Shown: positions 39,620 through 48,733, counted from the stretch's first letter. The stretch: 64,000 nucleotides of DNA from DASTEQ01 sp040905185 (GCA_040905185.1 JBBDRZ010000001.1:124001-188000); one strand, 5' to 3'. The notes: generated by a model not told the origin, from the letters alone. Numbers and translations: made by a program.

Positions 39620-40492
39620 TCAGCGGAGTATAGACAGGCCGGCCAATTGATCCCGGGCCGCCCCGACCGCGCGCAGGGCAGCGGCCGACGAGGCGGACGC
39701 GGGGCTGGTGATCGCGGTCGCGGCCTCGCCCAGGGCGATGGTCAGGGCCTGGTCCGCGCGGCCCGCGTTGCTGGCGGCAGCATCGTAGGCCGCCTGCGCC
39801 GCCGCGAGTGCCGCAGCGTCGCCCGCCTGGGCGGCGTGGGCGATGTCGCGCGCGGCGTCGATCAGGGCGGCCACCGTGTCGATCCAGTATCCGAGCGTGG
39901 AAAGCTGACCGTTGAAGTCGCCCACCTGCTCGAGGTATCTGGTGGCGTGATCCATCGCGTCCAGCGCGGCCGACGGGTCGTCCGCGTCGAGGGCCGCCAG
40001 GCCGTCGCCCAGCGCCTCCAGCGTCGATTCAGCCTGCCGCCGCATGTCGCTGAGCGCCGCGCTGGGCAGCGCCGTCGCGCGCCACTGCGCCCCGACGGCG
40101 ACCAGGTCCGCCGGCAGCAGGCCGAGTTGCGGCGACGATTCCTGGGGGTCGATCGCGCGCAACGTCCAGCCCAGCACGACGAACGCGGCGTGGGCGTCGG
40201 CGAGGGGCGTGGCGGCGGCCTCGAAGCCGAGTCCCGCCGCCTCCAGCGCCGCGGTCGGGTCCTCGGGGCCGCCGACGATGGCGGCCTGTCCTCGCCGTGC
40301 CTCGTCGGTGGCGTCGCGCATGAGGTTCTCGGCTGCGTCCAGCGCAGCCTCCGCCGCCCGGGCGTGCGCAGCCGCCTCGTCGGTGAGCCAGGCCACCCTG
40401 AGCGGATCGGCCACCCGCGAGTCGGCTGAGCGCGCCCCGAACAGCAGCGCGAGGAGCACGGTGGAGGCCACGAACGGGGCGATTCGGATCAC
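39620..40492 (-). CDS. Alanine-rich secreted helical protein, unknown
   Basis: A 290-residue protein, not recognised. IRIAPFVASTVLLALLFGARSA is a signal peptide or N-terminal anchor. The rest is strongly alanine rich with heptad-like helices (DEAAAHARAAEAALDAAENL, AGDAAALAAAQAAYDAAAS), suggesting a long helical bundle outside the membrane. GTG 40492 was chosen because it begins directly before the hydrophobic segment and has AGGAG 5-9 nt upstream. It is divergent from the adenosine deaminase with 20 nt between the starts. Confidence 0.65.
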   Translation of the reverse strand: MIRIAPFVASTVLLALLFGARSADSRVADPLRVAWLTDEAAAHARAAEAALDAAENLMRDATDEARRGQAAIVGGPEDPTAALEAAGLGFEAAATPLADAHAAFVVLGWTLRAIDPQESSPQLGLLPADLVAVGAQWRATALPSAALSDMRRQAESTLEALGDGLAALDADDPSAALDAMDHATRYLEQVGDFNGQLSTLGYWIDTVAALIDAARDIAHAAQAGDAAALAAAQAAYDAAASNAGRADQALTIALGEAATAITSPASASSAAALRAVGAARDQLAGLSILR

Positions 40493-40500
40493 GCGGCTCC

Positions 40501-40506
40501 TATCAT
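40501..40506 (+). promoter_or_regulatory. -10 box of leaderless start (adenosine deaminase)
   Basis: TATCAT ends 6 nt before the GTG at 40513. On the opposite strand the overlapping CATGAT can serve the divergent gene at 40492, so one small region may drive both. Confidence 0.55.
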
Positions 40507-40512
40507 GCCCCG

Positions 40513-41574
40513 GTGGAGAGCCCTCCCACAGCACTGGTCGAGACCCTGCGCCGGCTGCCCAAGGCCGAGCTCCACCAGCACCTGGATGGCGCGCTGCGCC
40601 CGCAGACCGCCGTCGAGCTGGCTGCGGAGGTGGGCATGAGCCTCAGCCTGGACGAGGCCCGTCAACGCCTCGTCGCGCCGGTCCGCTGCCGCGACCAGGC
40701 CGACCTGCTGTCCTATTTCGATCTCCCCGTCTCCCTCCTCCAGTCCACCGCCGCCCTGCGCCGAGCGGCGGCCGAGCTGGTCGAGGACATGGCGGCGGAT
40801 GGCACGACCTACGGCGAGATCCGCTGGGCGCCTCGCCTCCACATGGACGGCGGCCTCGGTGTCCGCGATGTCATCGAAGCCGTGTCCAATGGCGTGGCGG
40901 ATGCCCGCGAGGCGGCGGGGTCGTCGTCGCCGATGATCGGGCTCATCGTCACCGCCATGCGATCACATCCGCCCGGCGCCAATGTCGAGCTCGCCCGCCA
41001 GGCAGCCGCGTTCGGTCCACCGGTGGTCGGGTTCGACCTGGCCGGCCCCGAGGCCGAATATCCGGCCCCGCCCCACGCGGCAGCCTTCCGCGCGGCGGGC
41101 GCGGCCGGGCTGGGCCTCACCGCCCACGCGGGCGAAACTCCCGGTTCGGCGCACATCTGGGAGGTGCTCGAGTTCGGGATCAGCCGCGTCGCACACGGCA
41201 CGCCGGCGATCGACGATCCGGACCTCGTCCAATCCCTCCGCGAGCGAGGGGTCACGCTCGACATGTGCCCCACCAGCAACGTCCAGGCCGCGATCGTGCC
41301 CGACCTGGCCGCGCACCCCGTTGCGCGACTCCATCGCGCCGGGGTCAGCGTGACCCTGTCCACGGACGATCGAACCGTGGCCGGCACCACGCTCAGCGAT
41401 GAGCTGGCGCGCGTGGCGCTGGCGACCCGGATGACGCCCGACGAGCTGGCGGAAATCGCCATCAACGGGTTTCGGCGCGGCTTCAGCGCGCCGTTGGAGC
41501 TGGCGACGCGCCGGGCCGAGGCGGCCCGCGTCTGGCACGCGTGGGCCGGCAACCCGGAGTCGCTCAGCGGCTGA
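40513..41574 (+). CDS. add: Adenosine deaminase
   Basis: A 353-residue zinc hydrolase converting adenosine to inosine. All family motifs are present: His21 and His23 in ELHQHLDGAL, GFDLAGPE, the catalytic TAHAGE, RVAHGTPA, CPTSNV and STDDRTV with the two aspartates. It opens a purine-nucleoside salvage neighbourhood: the BMP-type nucleoside importer begins 1 kb downstream, and a second deaminase-family gene lies at 49647. The 3' end overlaps the convergent HAD gene by 11 nt. Confidence 0.93.
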   Translation: MESPPTALVETLRRLPKAELHQHLDGALRPQTAVELAAEVGMSLSLDEARQRLVAPVRCRDQADLLSYFDLPVSLLQSTAALRRAAAELVEDMAADGTTYGEIRWAPRLHMDGGLGVRDVIEAVSNGVADAREAAGSSSPMIGLIVTAMRSHPPGANVELARQAAAFGPPVVGFDLAGPEAEYPAPPHAAAFRAAGAAGLGLTAHAGETPGSAHIWEVLEFGISRVAHGTPAIDDPDLVQSLRERGVTLDMCPTSNVQAAIVPDLAAHPVARLHRAGVSVTLSTDDRTVAGTTLSDELARVALATRMTPDELAEIAINGFRRGFSAPLELATRRAEAARVWHAWAGNPESLSG

Positions 41575-42397
41575 TCCAGCCCGCCACCAGGTCCCACGCC
41601 GCAGCCGCGTCGGCCGCCACGTGGTCCGGGCCCCGCTCCCCGCTCAGGGTCGCGACCGCGGCAGGCGCGGTGACCCCGGTCAGGACGAGCACGCTTTCAA
41701 TCCCGGCTCGGTGCGCCGCGCGAATGTCCGAATCCGGGTTGTCGCCGATGACCAGGGCCTCCGGCGGGCCCACGCCGGTGGCGTCGAGGATGGCGTGGAA
41801 CATCGCCGGCTCCGGCTTGCCGATGACCAGCGGCTCAACCCCGCTCGCGTCGCGGATGGCGGCCACCATGGCACCCGCTCCGGGGCGGAAGCCGGTCGGG
41901 GTTGGATAGCGGGCATCGGCGTTGGTGGCGATGAACCGCGCGCCTGCCCGTATCTCCCGTGCGGCGACAGCCAGCCGCCGATCGTCAAAGTCCGGATCCA
42001 GCCCGACCAGCACGGCATCCACCCGCCGATTCGCGGCATCAGCGGCCGGGAAGACCTCGTAGCCGGCGGATCGCAGCTCCTCGACCATGCCGTCGGCGCC
42101 CACCGCCAGAACGGTGCGCACCTGGGGTTCGTGGCGGCGGAGATGGTCGATCGTGGCCGACGTCGAGGTCACGATCTCTGTGGCGTCGGCCGCGATCCCC
42201 ATCCGCCGCAGCCGTTCCGCGTAGTCCGCCCGGGTGGACATCGAGTTGTTCGTCGCGTACCGAACCAGGAGTTCGGCTCCGTGCAGTCGGCGGACGAGCT
42301 CAGCGGCTCCCTCGACGGGCCGATCCCCGCGGTACACGACGCCATCCAGATCGAGGATGACCACGTGCAGGCGATGGGGAGGGCGGGCCCTGGACAC
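41564..42397 (-). CDS. HAD-IIA family sugar/nucleotide phosphatase (NagD-like)
   Basis: A 277-residue HAD phosphatase. Motif I DLDGVVYRGDRPV, motif II YATNNSMSTRADYAERL (Asn instead of plain Ser/Thr order as in NagD), a C2-type cap in the middle, the motif III lysine in VIGKPEPAMF, and motif IV GDNPDSDIRAAHRAG are all visible. NagD-like enzymes dephosphorylate nucleoside monophosphates or sugar phosphates, which suits the neighbourhood. GTG start with TATCAT 7 nt upstream. Confidence 0.88.
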   Translation of the reverse strand: MSRARPPHRLHVVILDLDGVVYRGDRPVEGAAELVRRLHGAELLVRYATNNSMSTRADYAERLRRMGIAADATEIVTSTSATIDHLRRHEPQVRTVLAVGADGMVEELRSAGYEVFPAADAANRRVDAVLVGLDPDFDDRRLAVAAREIRAGARFIATNADARYPTPTGFRPGAGAMVAAIRDASGVEPLVIGKPEPAMFHAILDATGVGPPEALVIGDNPDSDIRAAHRAGIESVLVLTGVTAPAAVATLSGERGPDHVAADAAAAWDLVAGWISR

Positions 42398-42404
42398 GCG
42401 ACCG

Positions 42405-42410
42405 ATGATA
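42405..42410 (-). promoter_or_regulatory. -10 box of leaderless start (HAD phosphatase)
   Basis: On the minus strand TATCAT ends 7 nt before the GTG at 42397. Confidence 0.55.
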
Positions 42411-42446
42411 GAGCCCAGTGCGCTCGGCCCCAGCGTGCCAAGAATG

Positions 42447-42476
42447 TTGTTTCGCGCGCCGATCGCCCTGTATGAT
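42447..42476 (+). promoter_or_regulatory. Promoter of the nucleoside importer operon
   Basis: TTGTTT (42447-42452) and TATGAT (42471-42476) are separated by 18 nt. Transcription would start near 42483 and give a 5' leader of about 113 nt, long compared with the surrounding genes. Confidence 0.6.
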
Positions 42477-42482
42477 GCGGCC

Positions 42483-42595
42483 GCATTCGGCCCGGGTCAG
42501 CCGCCTTGCTGACCGTGCCCGAGCCCCGCCCGTGCGCGTCATGTCCGCGACCAGCGGGAACGGAGGAAGACCCCCATACGGGTGGAGGATTATTC
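42483..42595 (+). promoter_or_regulatory. Structured 5' leader of the nucleoside importer operon
   Basis: The leader contains a perfect 7-bp hairpin GGTCAGC-CGCCTT-GCTGACC (42495-42514) and, next to the ribosome-binding site GGTGGAGGA, a small ACCC-CCATAC-GGGT stem. It does not match the purine riboswitch core as far as can be judged. A nucleoside- or protein-responsive element is possible. Confidence 0.4.
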
Positions 42596-43777
42596 ATGCG
42601 GAACCAGCGAAGGTTTGGTTACTTCGCGCTCCTGGTCACGGCGGTCATGGTGCTGGCGGCCTGTACCGGCGGCACGATCAACGTCGGCAAGGGTCTCTGC
42701 CGCGAGATCGGCGACAACGTGGCAGCCCCGCCGCCATCGGCCGAGCCCACCGGGACCAGTGACCTGGTCATCGGCGTCGTCACCGACGTCGGGACGCTCG
42801 ACGACCGGAACTTCAACCAGTACAGCTGGGAGGGCGCGCTGCACGGCGCGGCCACCATCGGGGCAGCGGAGCCGACCGCTGTCGTCACCCAGGACGAGTC
42901 CGAGTACGCGGCCAACATCCAGTCCCAGGTGGACGCCGGGGCCGACGTCATCGTGACCGTCGGATTCGCCATCGGAGCCGCGACGCTCGAGGCCGCCACC
43001 GAGAATCCCGACATCCACTTCATCGGCGTCGATCAGTTCCAGACCATGGCCCCGGAGGAGGCACTCCCCAACTACGAGAGCCTCATCTACAGCGAGGCCC
43101 AGGCTGGATACCTGGCGGGCATAGTTGCCGGCAGCATCAGCGAGAGCGGCGAGGTCGCCACGCTGGGCGGGCACAGCAACATCCCGCCGGTCGTGAACTA
43201 CATGCGCGGCTTCCAGAACGGCGTGCTCACGGTGAACCCAGATGCGACCGTGCATCTGAAGTACGTCACCGACAGTGACCTCACCGCTGCGTTCAACGAC
43301 CCGGCGGGCGGCAAGACGTTCGCGGCCCAGTTCCTGGCCCAAAACGAGAACGTGGACGTTCTCTTCCAGGTCGCCGGCAAGACCGGAAACGGCATGCTGC
43401 AGGCGGTGGAGGAAGCGGGGATCTTCGGTATCGGCGTCGACGTCGACCAGTGGGCCTCGACCCCCGACTCGGCCGAGTGCATCGTGACCAGCGCCGAGAA
43501 GAAGCTCTCCGCCTCAGTGAGCGACGCCATCCAGGACTTCGCCGCTGGTGAGGAGCGCAGCTGGAACCAGTTCCTCGGCGCCGCCGAGGGGATGGTGGGC
43601 CTGGCCCCCTACTACCAGTTTGCCGAGATCATCACCGACGACATCCAGAGCGAGATCGACAGCGCATTCGATGCGATGGTCGACGGTTCGCTGGATGTGT
43701 GCCAGCCGGCACGCTGGGAGTCCGGGACCGAGTCCAACTGTTACTTCGGTGGGGGCGACGGGGACCCGGGCACCTGA
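42596..43777 (+). CDS. BMP-family nucleoside-binding lipoprotein
   Basis: A 393-residue substrate-binding lipoprotein of the PnrA/Med (basic membrane protein) family. The signal peptide is RNQRRFGYFALLVTAVMVLA with lipobox LAAC (Cys about 22). GVVTDVGTLDDRNFNQYSWEG is the family's first ligand-binding strand, and FIGVDQFQ, EAQAGYLAGIVAG and FQVAGKTGNGMLQ follow in order. It delivers purine nucleosides to the ABC importer encoded downstream (B. subtilis NupNOPQ/YufNOPQ type). The start is fixed by the signal peptide and the GGAGGA site 6-12 nt upstream. Confidence 0.93.
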   Translation: MRNQRRFGYFALLVTAVMVLAACTGGTINVGKGLCREIGDNVAAPPPSAEPTGTSDLVIGVVTDVGTLDDRNFNQYSWEGALHGAATIGAAEPTAVVTQDESEYAANIQSQVDAGADVIVTVGFAIGAATLEAATENPDIHFIGVDQFQTMAPEEALPNYESLIYSEAQAGYLAGIVAGSISESGEVATLGGHSNIPPVVNYMRGFQNGVLTVNPDATVHLKYVTDSDLTAAFNDPAGGKTFAAQFLAQNENVDVLFQVAGKTGNGMLQAVEEAGIFGIGVDVDQWASTPDSAECIVTSAEKKLSASVSDAIQDFAAGEERSWNQFLGAAEGMVGLAPYYQFAEIITDDIQSEIDSAFDAMVDGSLDVCQPARWESGTESNCYFGGGDGDPGT

Positions 43778-43810
43778 TCCCCACCCTCAACCCCTGACCT
43801 ACGCAGCGTG

Positions 43811-43842
43811 CGAGCGGGCCGGTCTCAGGATCGGCCCGCTCG
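43811..43842 (+). terminator. Intercistronic hairpin after the binding-protein gene
   Basis: A perfect 11-bp stem (CGAGCGGGCCG / CGGCCCGCTCG) with a 10-nt loop stands between the lipoprotein and ATPase genes; only TCGTATCT follows, not a T-run. It may be an attenuator or 3' stabiliser that raises binding-protein mRNA over transporter mRNA. Confidence 0.6.
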
Positions 43843-43869
43843 TCGTATCTCGTATCGGAGAGCAATCCG

Positions 43870-45456
43870 ATGTTGAATGCTGAAGCCGCGGCGAGCGCCG
43901 CGCCGGCTCCTCCGCTGCTCGAGATGCGGAGGATCACCAAGCGCTTCCCGGGAGTGGTCGCCTGCGAAGGCATCAGCCTCGACCTGCGGGCCGGCGAGAT
44001 CCACGCCCTGCTCGGCGAGAACGGGGCCGGCAAGACCACTCTTATGAACGTCCTCTACGGGCTCGCCATCCCGAACGAGGGGGAGATCCTGCTGGATGGC
44101 CAGCCCATCGAGATCGAGAGCCCGCATGACGCGATCGACCGCGGGATCAGCATGGTCCACCAGCACTTCATGCTCATCCCGGTCCTGTCCGTCGCCGACA
44201 ACATCCTGCTCGGTGATGAGCCGATGCGTCGGGCTGGCCTTATCGACCGGGCACGCGCGGCGGAGGCCATCCGCGAGTTGGGCCGCTCCTTCGGGTGGGA
44301 GATCGATCCGGACCGGCCAGTGGGCCAGCTGTCCGTCGGCTGGCAGCAACGGATCGAGATCCTGAAGGCCATTTACCGCAACGCGAAGATCCTGGTGCTG
44401 GACGAGCCGACGGCCGTCCTCACGCCCCAGGAAACGCGCGAGATCTTCGACGTCCTTCGACGCCTGAAAGCGGAGGGCTACGCGATCATCTTCATCAGCC
44501 ACAAGCTGTACGAGGTCCTCGAGATCGCGGACCGCATCACGGTGATCCGGCGCGGCCGGGTCGTCGGCAGCCGCCGCCCGGGCGAGACCAACGAAGACGA
44601 GCTGGCCGAGATGATGGTCGGCCGCGAAGTGCAGCTGACCGTCCCTCGGGGCGAGAGCCATCCCGCCGAACCGATGCTCGAGGTCCGCGACCTGGCGGTC
44701 CGGGACGACCGGGGCCGCGAGGTCGTGCACGAGATGAGCTTCGAGGTCCGGGCTGGCGAGATCTTCGGGATCGCGGGCGTGGCGGGCAACGGCCAGGACG
44801 AGCTGGTCGGCGCGATCACCGGGCTCCGCCATCCGAACGCGGGGACGGTCTCGCTGGCCGGCCAGGACGTCACGGGCGCCGAGCCCCGCCGCATGCACCG
44901 GCTGGGGGTGGGCTTCGTCCCAGGGGATCGGCAGCGGTTCGGGCTGGTCATGAGCTTTCCCATCGCCGACAACCTCGTCATGAACGACTACTACCACCCC
45001 CCGTACTCGCATGGGATGGCCTTGAACCAGGACGCGGTTCGTGCCGATGCCGAGGCGGCCATCGAGAAATACGACATCCGGACGCCATCGGCGGCAGCCG
45101 GCGCCGAGACGCTGTCGGGCGGCAACCAGCAGAAGGTCATCGTCGCCCGCGAGTTCGAGGGCGATCTGAAGCTCCTCGTCCTCGACCAGCCTACGCGCGG
45201 GCTGGACGTCGGCAGCATCGAGTTCATCCACCGCCAGGCCATTGCCCGCCGCGACACGGGGGTGGCCATCCTTCTCGTCTCAGCCGAGCTGGACGAGGTC
45301 CTCGAGCTCTCGGACCGCATCGCGGTCATGTACCGCGGGCGCATCGTTGAGGTCCTCGACGGCCGTACCGCCGACAAAGAGGACGTCGGGCTCCTCATGG
45401 CCACCGGTGGCCGGGGAAGCGGGATCCAGGAGCAGGTGGTGGAGGTCGGCTCGTGA
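43870..45456 (+). CDS. Nucleoside/simple-sugar ABC importer, double ATPase subunit
   Basis: A 528-residue protein with two ABC domains. Domain 1 has Walker A GENGAGKTT, the Q-loop MVHQHFMLIPVLSV, signature QLSVGWQQRIEILKA and Walker B KILVLDEPTAVL. Domain 2 has a degenerate Walker A (GVAGNGQDE), signature LSGGNQQKVIVARE and LLVLDQPTRGLD, where Gln replaces the usual catalytic-region Glu. This asymmetry is the rule for BMP-associated and sugar CUT2 importers. ATG 43870 follows the terminator-like hairpin; the permease GTG overlaps its stop. Confidence 0.94.
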   Translation: MLNAEAAASAAPAPPLLEMRRITKRFPGVVACEGISLDLRAGEIHALLGENGAGKTTLMNVLYGLAIPNEGEILLDGQPIEIESPHDAIDRGISMVHQHFMLIPVLSVADNILLGDEPMRRAGLIDRARAAEAIRELGRSFGWEIDPDRPVGQLSVGWQQRIEILKAIYRNAKILVLDEPTAVLTPQETREIFDVLRRLKAEGYAIIFISHKLYEVLEIADRITVIRRGRVVGSRRPGETNEDELAEMMVGREVQLTVPRGESHPAEPMLEVRDLAVRDDRGREVVHEMSFEVRAGEIFGIAGVAGNGQDELVGAITGLRHPNAGTVSLAGQDVTGAEPRRMHRLGVGFVPGDRQRFGLVMSFPIADNLVMNDYYHPPYSHGMALNQDAVRADAEAAIEKYDIRTPSAAAGAETLSGGNQQKVIVAREFEGDLKLLVLDQPTRGLDVGSIEFIHRQAIARRDTGVAILLVSAELDEVLELSDRIAVMYRGRIVEVLDGRTADKEDVGLLMATGGRGSGIQEQVVEVGS

Positions 45457-46565
45457 TCGAGCGACTTCGGGCCGTTGCCCTGGTACCCGCCGTCTCGGTC
45501 CTCCTCGCCCTCCTGGTCGGCGCCGGCATCATGATCCTCACCAGCCCGATGGTCACCGGCGCGTTCAGCCTGACGCTGCCCCTGGAGGCGTACGCCGCCA
45601 TGCTGAGCGGTGCCTTCGGCTCCCTGAACGCAGTGGTCAACACGCTGGTCAACGCCACCCCGCTGGTCCTCGCCGGGCTGGCCGTCGGCATCGGATTCAA
45701 GGGCGGCTTGTTCAACATCGGGGCCCAGGGCCAGTTCCTGATCGGAGCCCTAACCGGCATCGCCGTGGCTCTCGCCCTGAACGACCTTTCGCCGGTGGTC
45801 GCCATTCCGGCGGCCCTCATCGGCGGGATGATCGGGGGAGCAATCTATGGCTTCATCCCCGGCGCCCTGAAAGCGTTCACCGGTGCTCACGAAGTCGTCG
45901 TCACCATCATGCTGAACTTCGTGGCCTTGTCGATCATCTCGTGGGCCATCTCGGGACCACTGATCGGGGAGAACGTCACGTTCGCGCGGACCGATGACAT
46001 CGAGGCCGCGGCGCTCCCCATCCTCATCGGTCGGAACGGCCATCTCGGCATCCTGCTCGCGGCCGTGGCAGTGCCCATCGCCTCCTGGCTCCTGTACCGC
46101 AGCACGACCGGATTCGAGATTCGCACCACCGGTGCCAACCCGGAGGCGGCGCGGTACGCCGGCATGCGACCTCGGAGGGTGATCGTCCTGACCATGTCGC
46201 TGTGCGGGCTGTTTGCCGGCCTGGCCGGCATCACCGAGGTCATGGGCGAGGTGGGCTTCATGACCGCCTCGTACTCGACGGGAGTCGGCTTCGACGCCAT
46301 CGCCGTCGCCCTCCTCGGCCGTGCCCATCCGGTTGGCATCCTGTTCGCGGCGCTGCTGTTCGGGGCTATGCAGGCCGGCGCCGGCAGCATGCAGATCCAG
46401 GCCGGGCTGCCGGTCCAGATGATCGACGTCCTGCAGGCCGTCATCCTGCTCTTCATCACGGCCGACATCATCGTCCGCCGCCTGTTCCGGATTCGGGCCG
46501 AGGCCGGTGAAATTGTGGAGTTGGCTTCGGTCAGCCGCTCCTACGGCGGCGATCGAGTGGCTTGA
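45453..46565 (+). CDS. Nucleoside ABC importer permease 1
   Basis: A 370-residue membrane protein of the BPD_transp_2 family (YufP/NupP type) with about ten helices. NATPLVLAGLAVGIGFKGGLFNIGAQGQ is the family's signature region in two overlapping parts, and GANPEAARYAGM plus AVALLGRAHPVGILFAALLF lie near the C terminus. The GTG overlaps the ATPase stop (GTGA). It pairs with the permease encoded next. Confidence 0.92.
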   Translation: MIERLRAVALVPAVSVLLALLVGAGIMILTSPMVTGAFSLTLPLEAYAAMLSGAFGSLNAVVNTLVNATPLVLAGLAVGIGFKGGLFNIGAQGQFLIGALTGIAVALALNDLSPVVAIPAALIGGMIGGAIYGFIPGALKAFTGAHEVVVTIMLNFVALSIISWAISGPLIGENVTFARTDDIEAAALPILIGRNGHLGILLAAVAVPIASWLLYRSTTGFEIRTTGANPEAARYAGMRPRRVIVLTMSLCGLFAGLAGITEVMGEVGFMTASYSTGVGFDAIAVALLGRAHPVGILFAALLFGAMQAGAGSMQIQAGLPVQMIDVLQAVILLFITADIIVRRLFRIRAEAGEIVELASVSRSYGGDRVA

Positions 46566-46566
46566 C

Positions 46567-47631
46567 GTGGAAGCGCTGTACGACGTCCCGGTCATTGGGC
46601 TGTTAATCCAGTTCGTCGTCTATATCGTCGACCAGTTTCCCCTGGTGGCACCGATCATCCTGACCGCGGCAGTTCCCATCGTCCTCGGCGCCCTGTGCGG
46701 ATTCATGAACGAGCGGACCGGCGTGGTGAACATCGGCATCGAGGGCATGATGCTGGTAGCGGCCTTCGCGGCGTGGTGGGCGGCCTCCCTCGCCGCGCAG
46801 GCCATTCCGATTCGTTCGGGGCCGCTGGGCATCACTCCGGCGCTGCTCATTGGCCTGGCGGCCGGGATCGGGGCAGCCTGCCTCACCTCGCTCCTCCACG
46901 CCTGGCTCTCGATCAGCCTGCGGGCCGACCAGATCATCAGCGGCACCATCATCAACCTGTTCGCCTTCGGCATCACCGGCTACCTGAACATCCTGGTCAG
47001 CCAGCAGGCGCCGCCATCGGGCGGCCAGTTCGGGAGCATCGGACTGCCTAGCGCGATCACCGACGTCCCGGTGATCGGGGTGCTCATCGACTCGTTCATC
47101 GCTGTCGGGCCCATCGCCCTGACCATGCTCGTCAGCGTCATTGCGCTCCAGTTCCTGCTGTACCGATCGCGGTGGGGGCTCCGCACCCGCGCCGTCGGCG
47201 AGCACCCGCGCGCTGCCGAGACGGTCGGCATCGACGTCATCCGGCTGCGCTACCGGAACGTCATCCTGGGCGGCATCTTCGCCGGCCTGGCCGGCGCGTA
47301 CCTGACTATCGAGTTCGGCGACGCATTCCAGAGCGGGATGACCAACGGCCGCGGGTTCATCGCGCTCGCCGCACTGATCTTCGGTCGCTGGACGCCGGTC
47401 GGCAGCTTCCTCGGGGCGCTGCTGTTCACCGCTTCGGTGGGCCTCGAGCGATCCATCCGGATTGCCCCGCCGCCGGGCGACCTGGGGGAGATCCTCACCG
47501 CCATCCCGGGCGAGTTCTACGGCGCCCTGCCGTACCTCATCACGATCATCGTCCTGGCCGGGGTGGTGGGCAAGAGCATCCCGCCGGCCGCCGACGGGCT
47601 CCCCTACCGGCGCGAGTCGAAGGCCGCCTAG
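46567..47631 (+). CDS. Nucleoside ABC importer permease 2
   Basis: A 354-residue BPD_transp_2 permease (YufQ/NupQ type). LTAAVPIVLGALCGFMNERT and GVVNIGIEGMMLVAAF are the family's conserved segments; LRTRAVGEHPRAAETVGI and MTNGRGFIALAALIFGRWTP follow. An in-frame GTG at 46507 exists but would overlap the previous gene by 59 nt and add 20 poorly conserved residues, so GTG 46567, 1 nt after the previous stop, is used. The 3' end is 1 nt from convergent mrp. Confidence 0.9.
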   Translation: MEALYDVPVIGLLIQFVVYIVDQFPLVAPIILTAAVPIVLGALCGFMNERTGVVNIGIEGMMLVAAFAAWWAASLAAQAIPIRSGPLGITPALLIGLAAGIGAACLTSLLHAWLSISLRADQIISGTIINLFAFGITGYLNILVSQQAPPSGGQFGSIGLPSAITDVPVIGVLIDSFIAVGPIALTMLVSVIALQFLLYRSRWGLRTRAVGEHPRAAETVGIDVIRLRYRNVILGGIFAGLAGAYLTIEFGDAFQSGMTNGRGFIALAALIFGRWTPVGSFLGALLFTASVGLERSIRIAPPPGDLGEILTAIPGEFYGALPYLITIIVLAGVVGKSIPPAADGLPYRRESKAA

Positions 47632-47632
47632 C

Positions 47633-48721
47633 TCAGCTGGCGACGGCGGCCGCGGCCATGGGCGCGGCCAGGACCGAGATCCGGCCGGCCACGACCCGTG
47701 ACACCTCGCGCAGGGCCGCCGCGGCCGCCGAGCGATCGGCGTCCGGATGCTGCGCCGAGGTGATCGGCACGCCCGCGTCTCCGCCGGCCCGCACAGCCGG
47801 CTCGAGCGGGATGCGGCCCAGGACCTCCAGCCCGAGCTCGCGGGCCATGCTATCCCCGCCGCCCGAACCGAACAGGTCGTGCTCGGTGCCGCAGTGGGGG
47901 CAGATGAAGCCGCTCATGTTCTCCACCACGCCCAGGGTCCGGACGTTGACCTTGGTGAACATGCCGATCGCTTTACGGGCGTCGAGGAGCGCCACCTCCT
48001 GAGGTGTCGTCACGATGACCGCCCCCGACAGCGGGATGAGCTGGGCCAGTGACAGCGAGGCATCCCCCGTACCGGGCGGCAGGTCGATGACCAGGTAGTC
48101 CAGCTCCCCCCACTCCACGTCGCGCAGGAACTGCTGGATGGCGGAGTGGATGAGCGGCCCGCGCCAGATGACCGGGGCGTCGCCGGTCAGGAAGTACTGG
48201 ATGCTGATCATCTTCACGCCGTGGCTGACGACGGGGTTGACCCGCCCCCCGACGCCGGTCACGTGGCCCTCCTGAGTGCCCATCATGAGCGGCACGTTGG
48301 GGCCGGTGATATCCGCGTCCAGGAGCCCCACCCGGGCGCCATCGCGAGCGAGGCTGACCGCCAGGTTGACGGCCACCGTGGTCTTGCCCACGCCGCCCTT
48401 GCCGGAGGCGACGGCGATCGTATTGCGGACACCGGGGATGAGGTCGGCCATGGGCCCGCCGAAGCTGCGCTTCACGTTGGCGGCCCATTCGATCTTCACC
48501 GCGCCGGCCCCCACGCCGGAAAGCTCATCGGCGATGTCCGATTCGATCTTGGCCTTGAGCGGGCAGGCGGGAGTGGTGAGCTCGACCGTGACCGTGACCA
48601 GCGATCCGGAGATGTCCACCGAGCGGACCATGTTCAGTGAGACCAGGTCGCGCCCGATCTCGGGGTCCTTGACCCGAGCCAGGGCAGCCATGATCGCGTC
48701 GTCGGTCAGCGCGGTGGTCAC
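47633..48721 (-). CDS. Mrp/ApbC-family iron-sulfur carrier ATPase
   Basis: A 362-residue scaffold or carrier ATPase for Fe-S cluster delivery. Residues 1-90 are a MIP18/DUF59 domain (VKDPEIGRDLVSLNMV and TTPACPLKAKIE). The P-loop domain has the deviant Walker A SGKGGVGKTT, LLDADITGPNVPLMMG, YLVIDLPPGTGDASLS and the bridging CxxC in ICPHCGTEH. The GTG start is supported by the TACCCT box 6 nt upstream. Independent of the neighbouring nucleoside importer, as far as is known. Confidence 0.93.
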   Translation of the reverse strand: MTTALTDDAIMAALARVKDPEIGRDLVSLNMVRSVDISGSLVTVTVELTTPACPLKAKIESDIADELSGVGAGAVKIEWAANVKRSFGGPMADLIPGVRNTIAVASGKGGVGKTTVAVNLAVSLARDGARVGLLDADITGPNVPLMMGTQEGHVTGVGGRVNPVVSHGVKMISIQYFLTGDAPVIWRGPLIHSAIQQFLRDVEWGELDYLVIDLPPGTGDASLSLAQLIPLSGAVIVTTPQEVALLDARKAIGMFTKVNVRTLGVVENMSGFICPHCGTEHDLFGSGGGDSMARELGLEVLGRIPLEPAVRAGGDAGVPITSAQHPDADRSAAAAALREVSRVVAGRISVLAAPMAAAAVAS

Positions 48722-48727
48722 CGATCG

Positions 48728-48733
48728 AGGGTA
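48728..48733 (-). promoter_or_regulatory. -10 box of leaderless start (mrp)
   Basis: On the minus strand TACCCT, within TGATACCCT, ends 6 nt before the GTG at 48721. Confidence 0.5.

Noticed and set aside
46507..46566. Upstream GTG start for the second nucleoside permease
   Set aside because: It overlaps the preceding gene by 59 nt and the added residues do not resemble the family; GTG 46567 is better placed.
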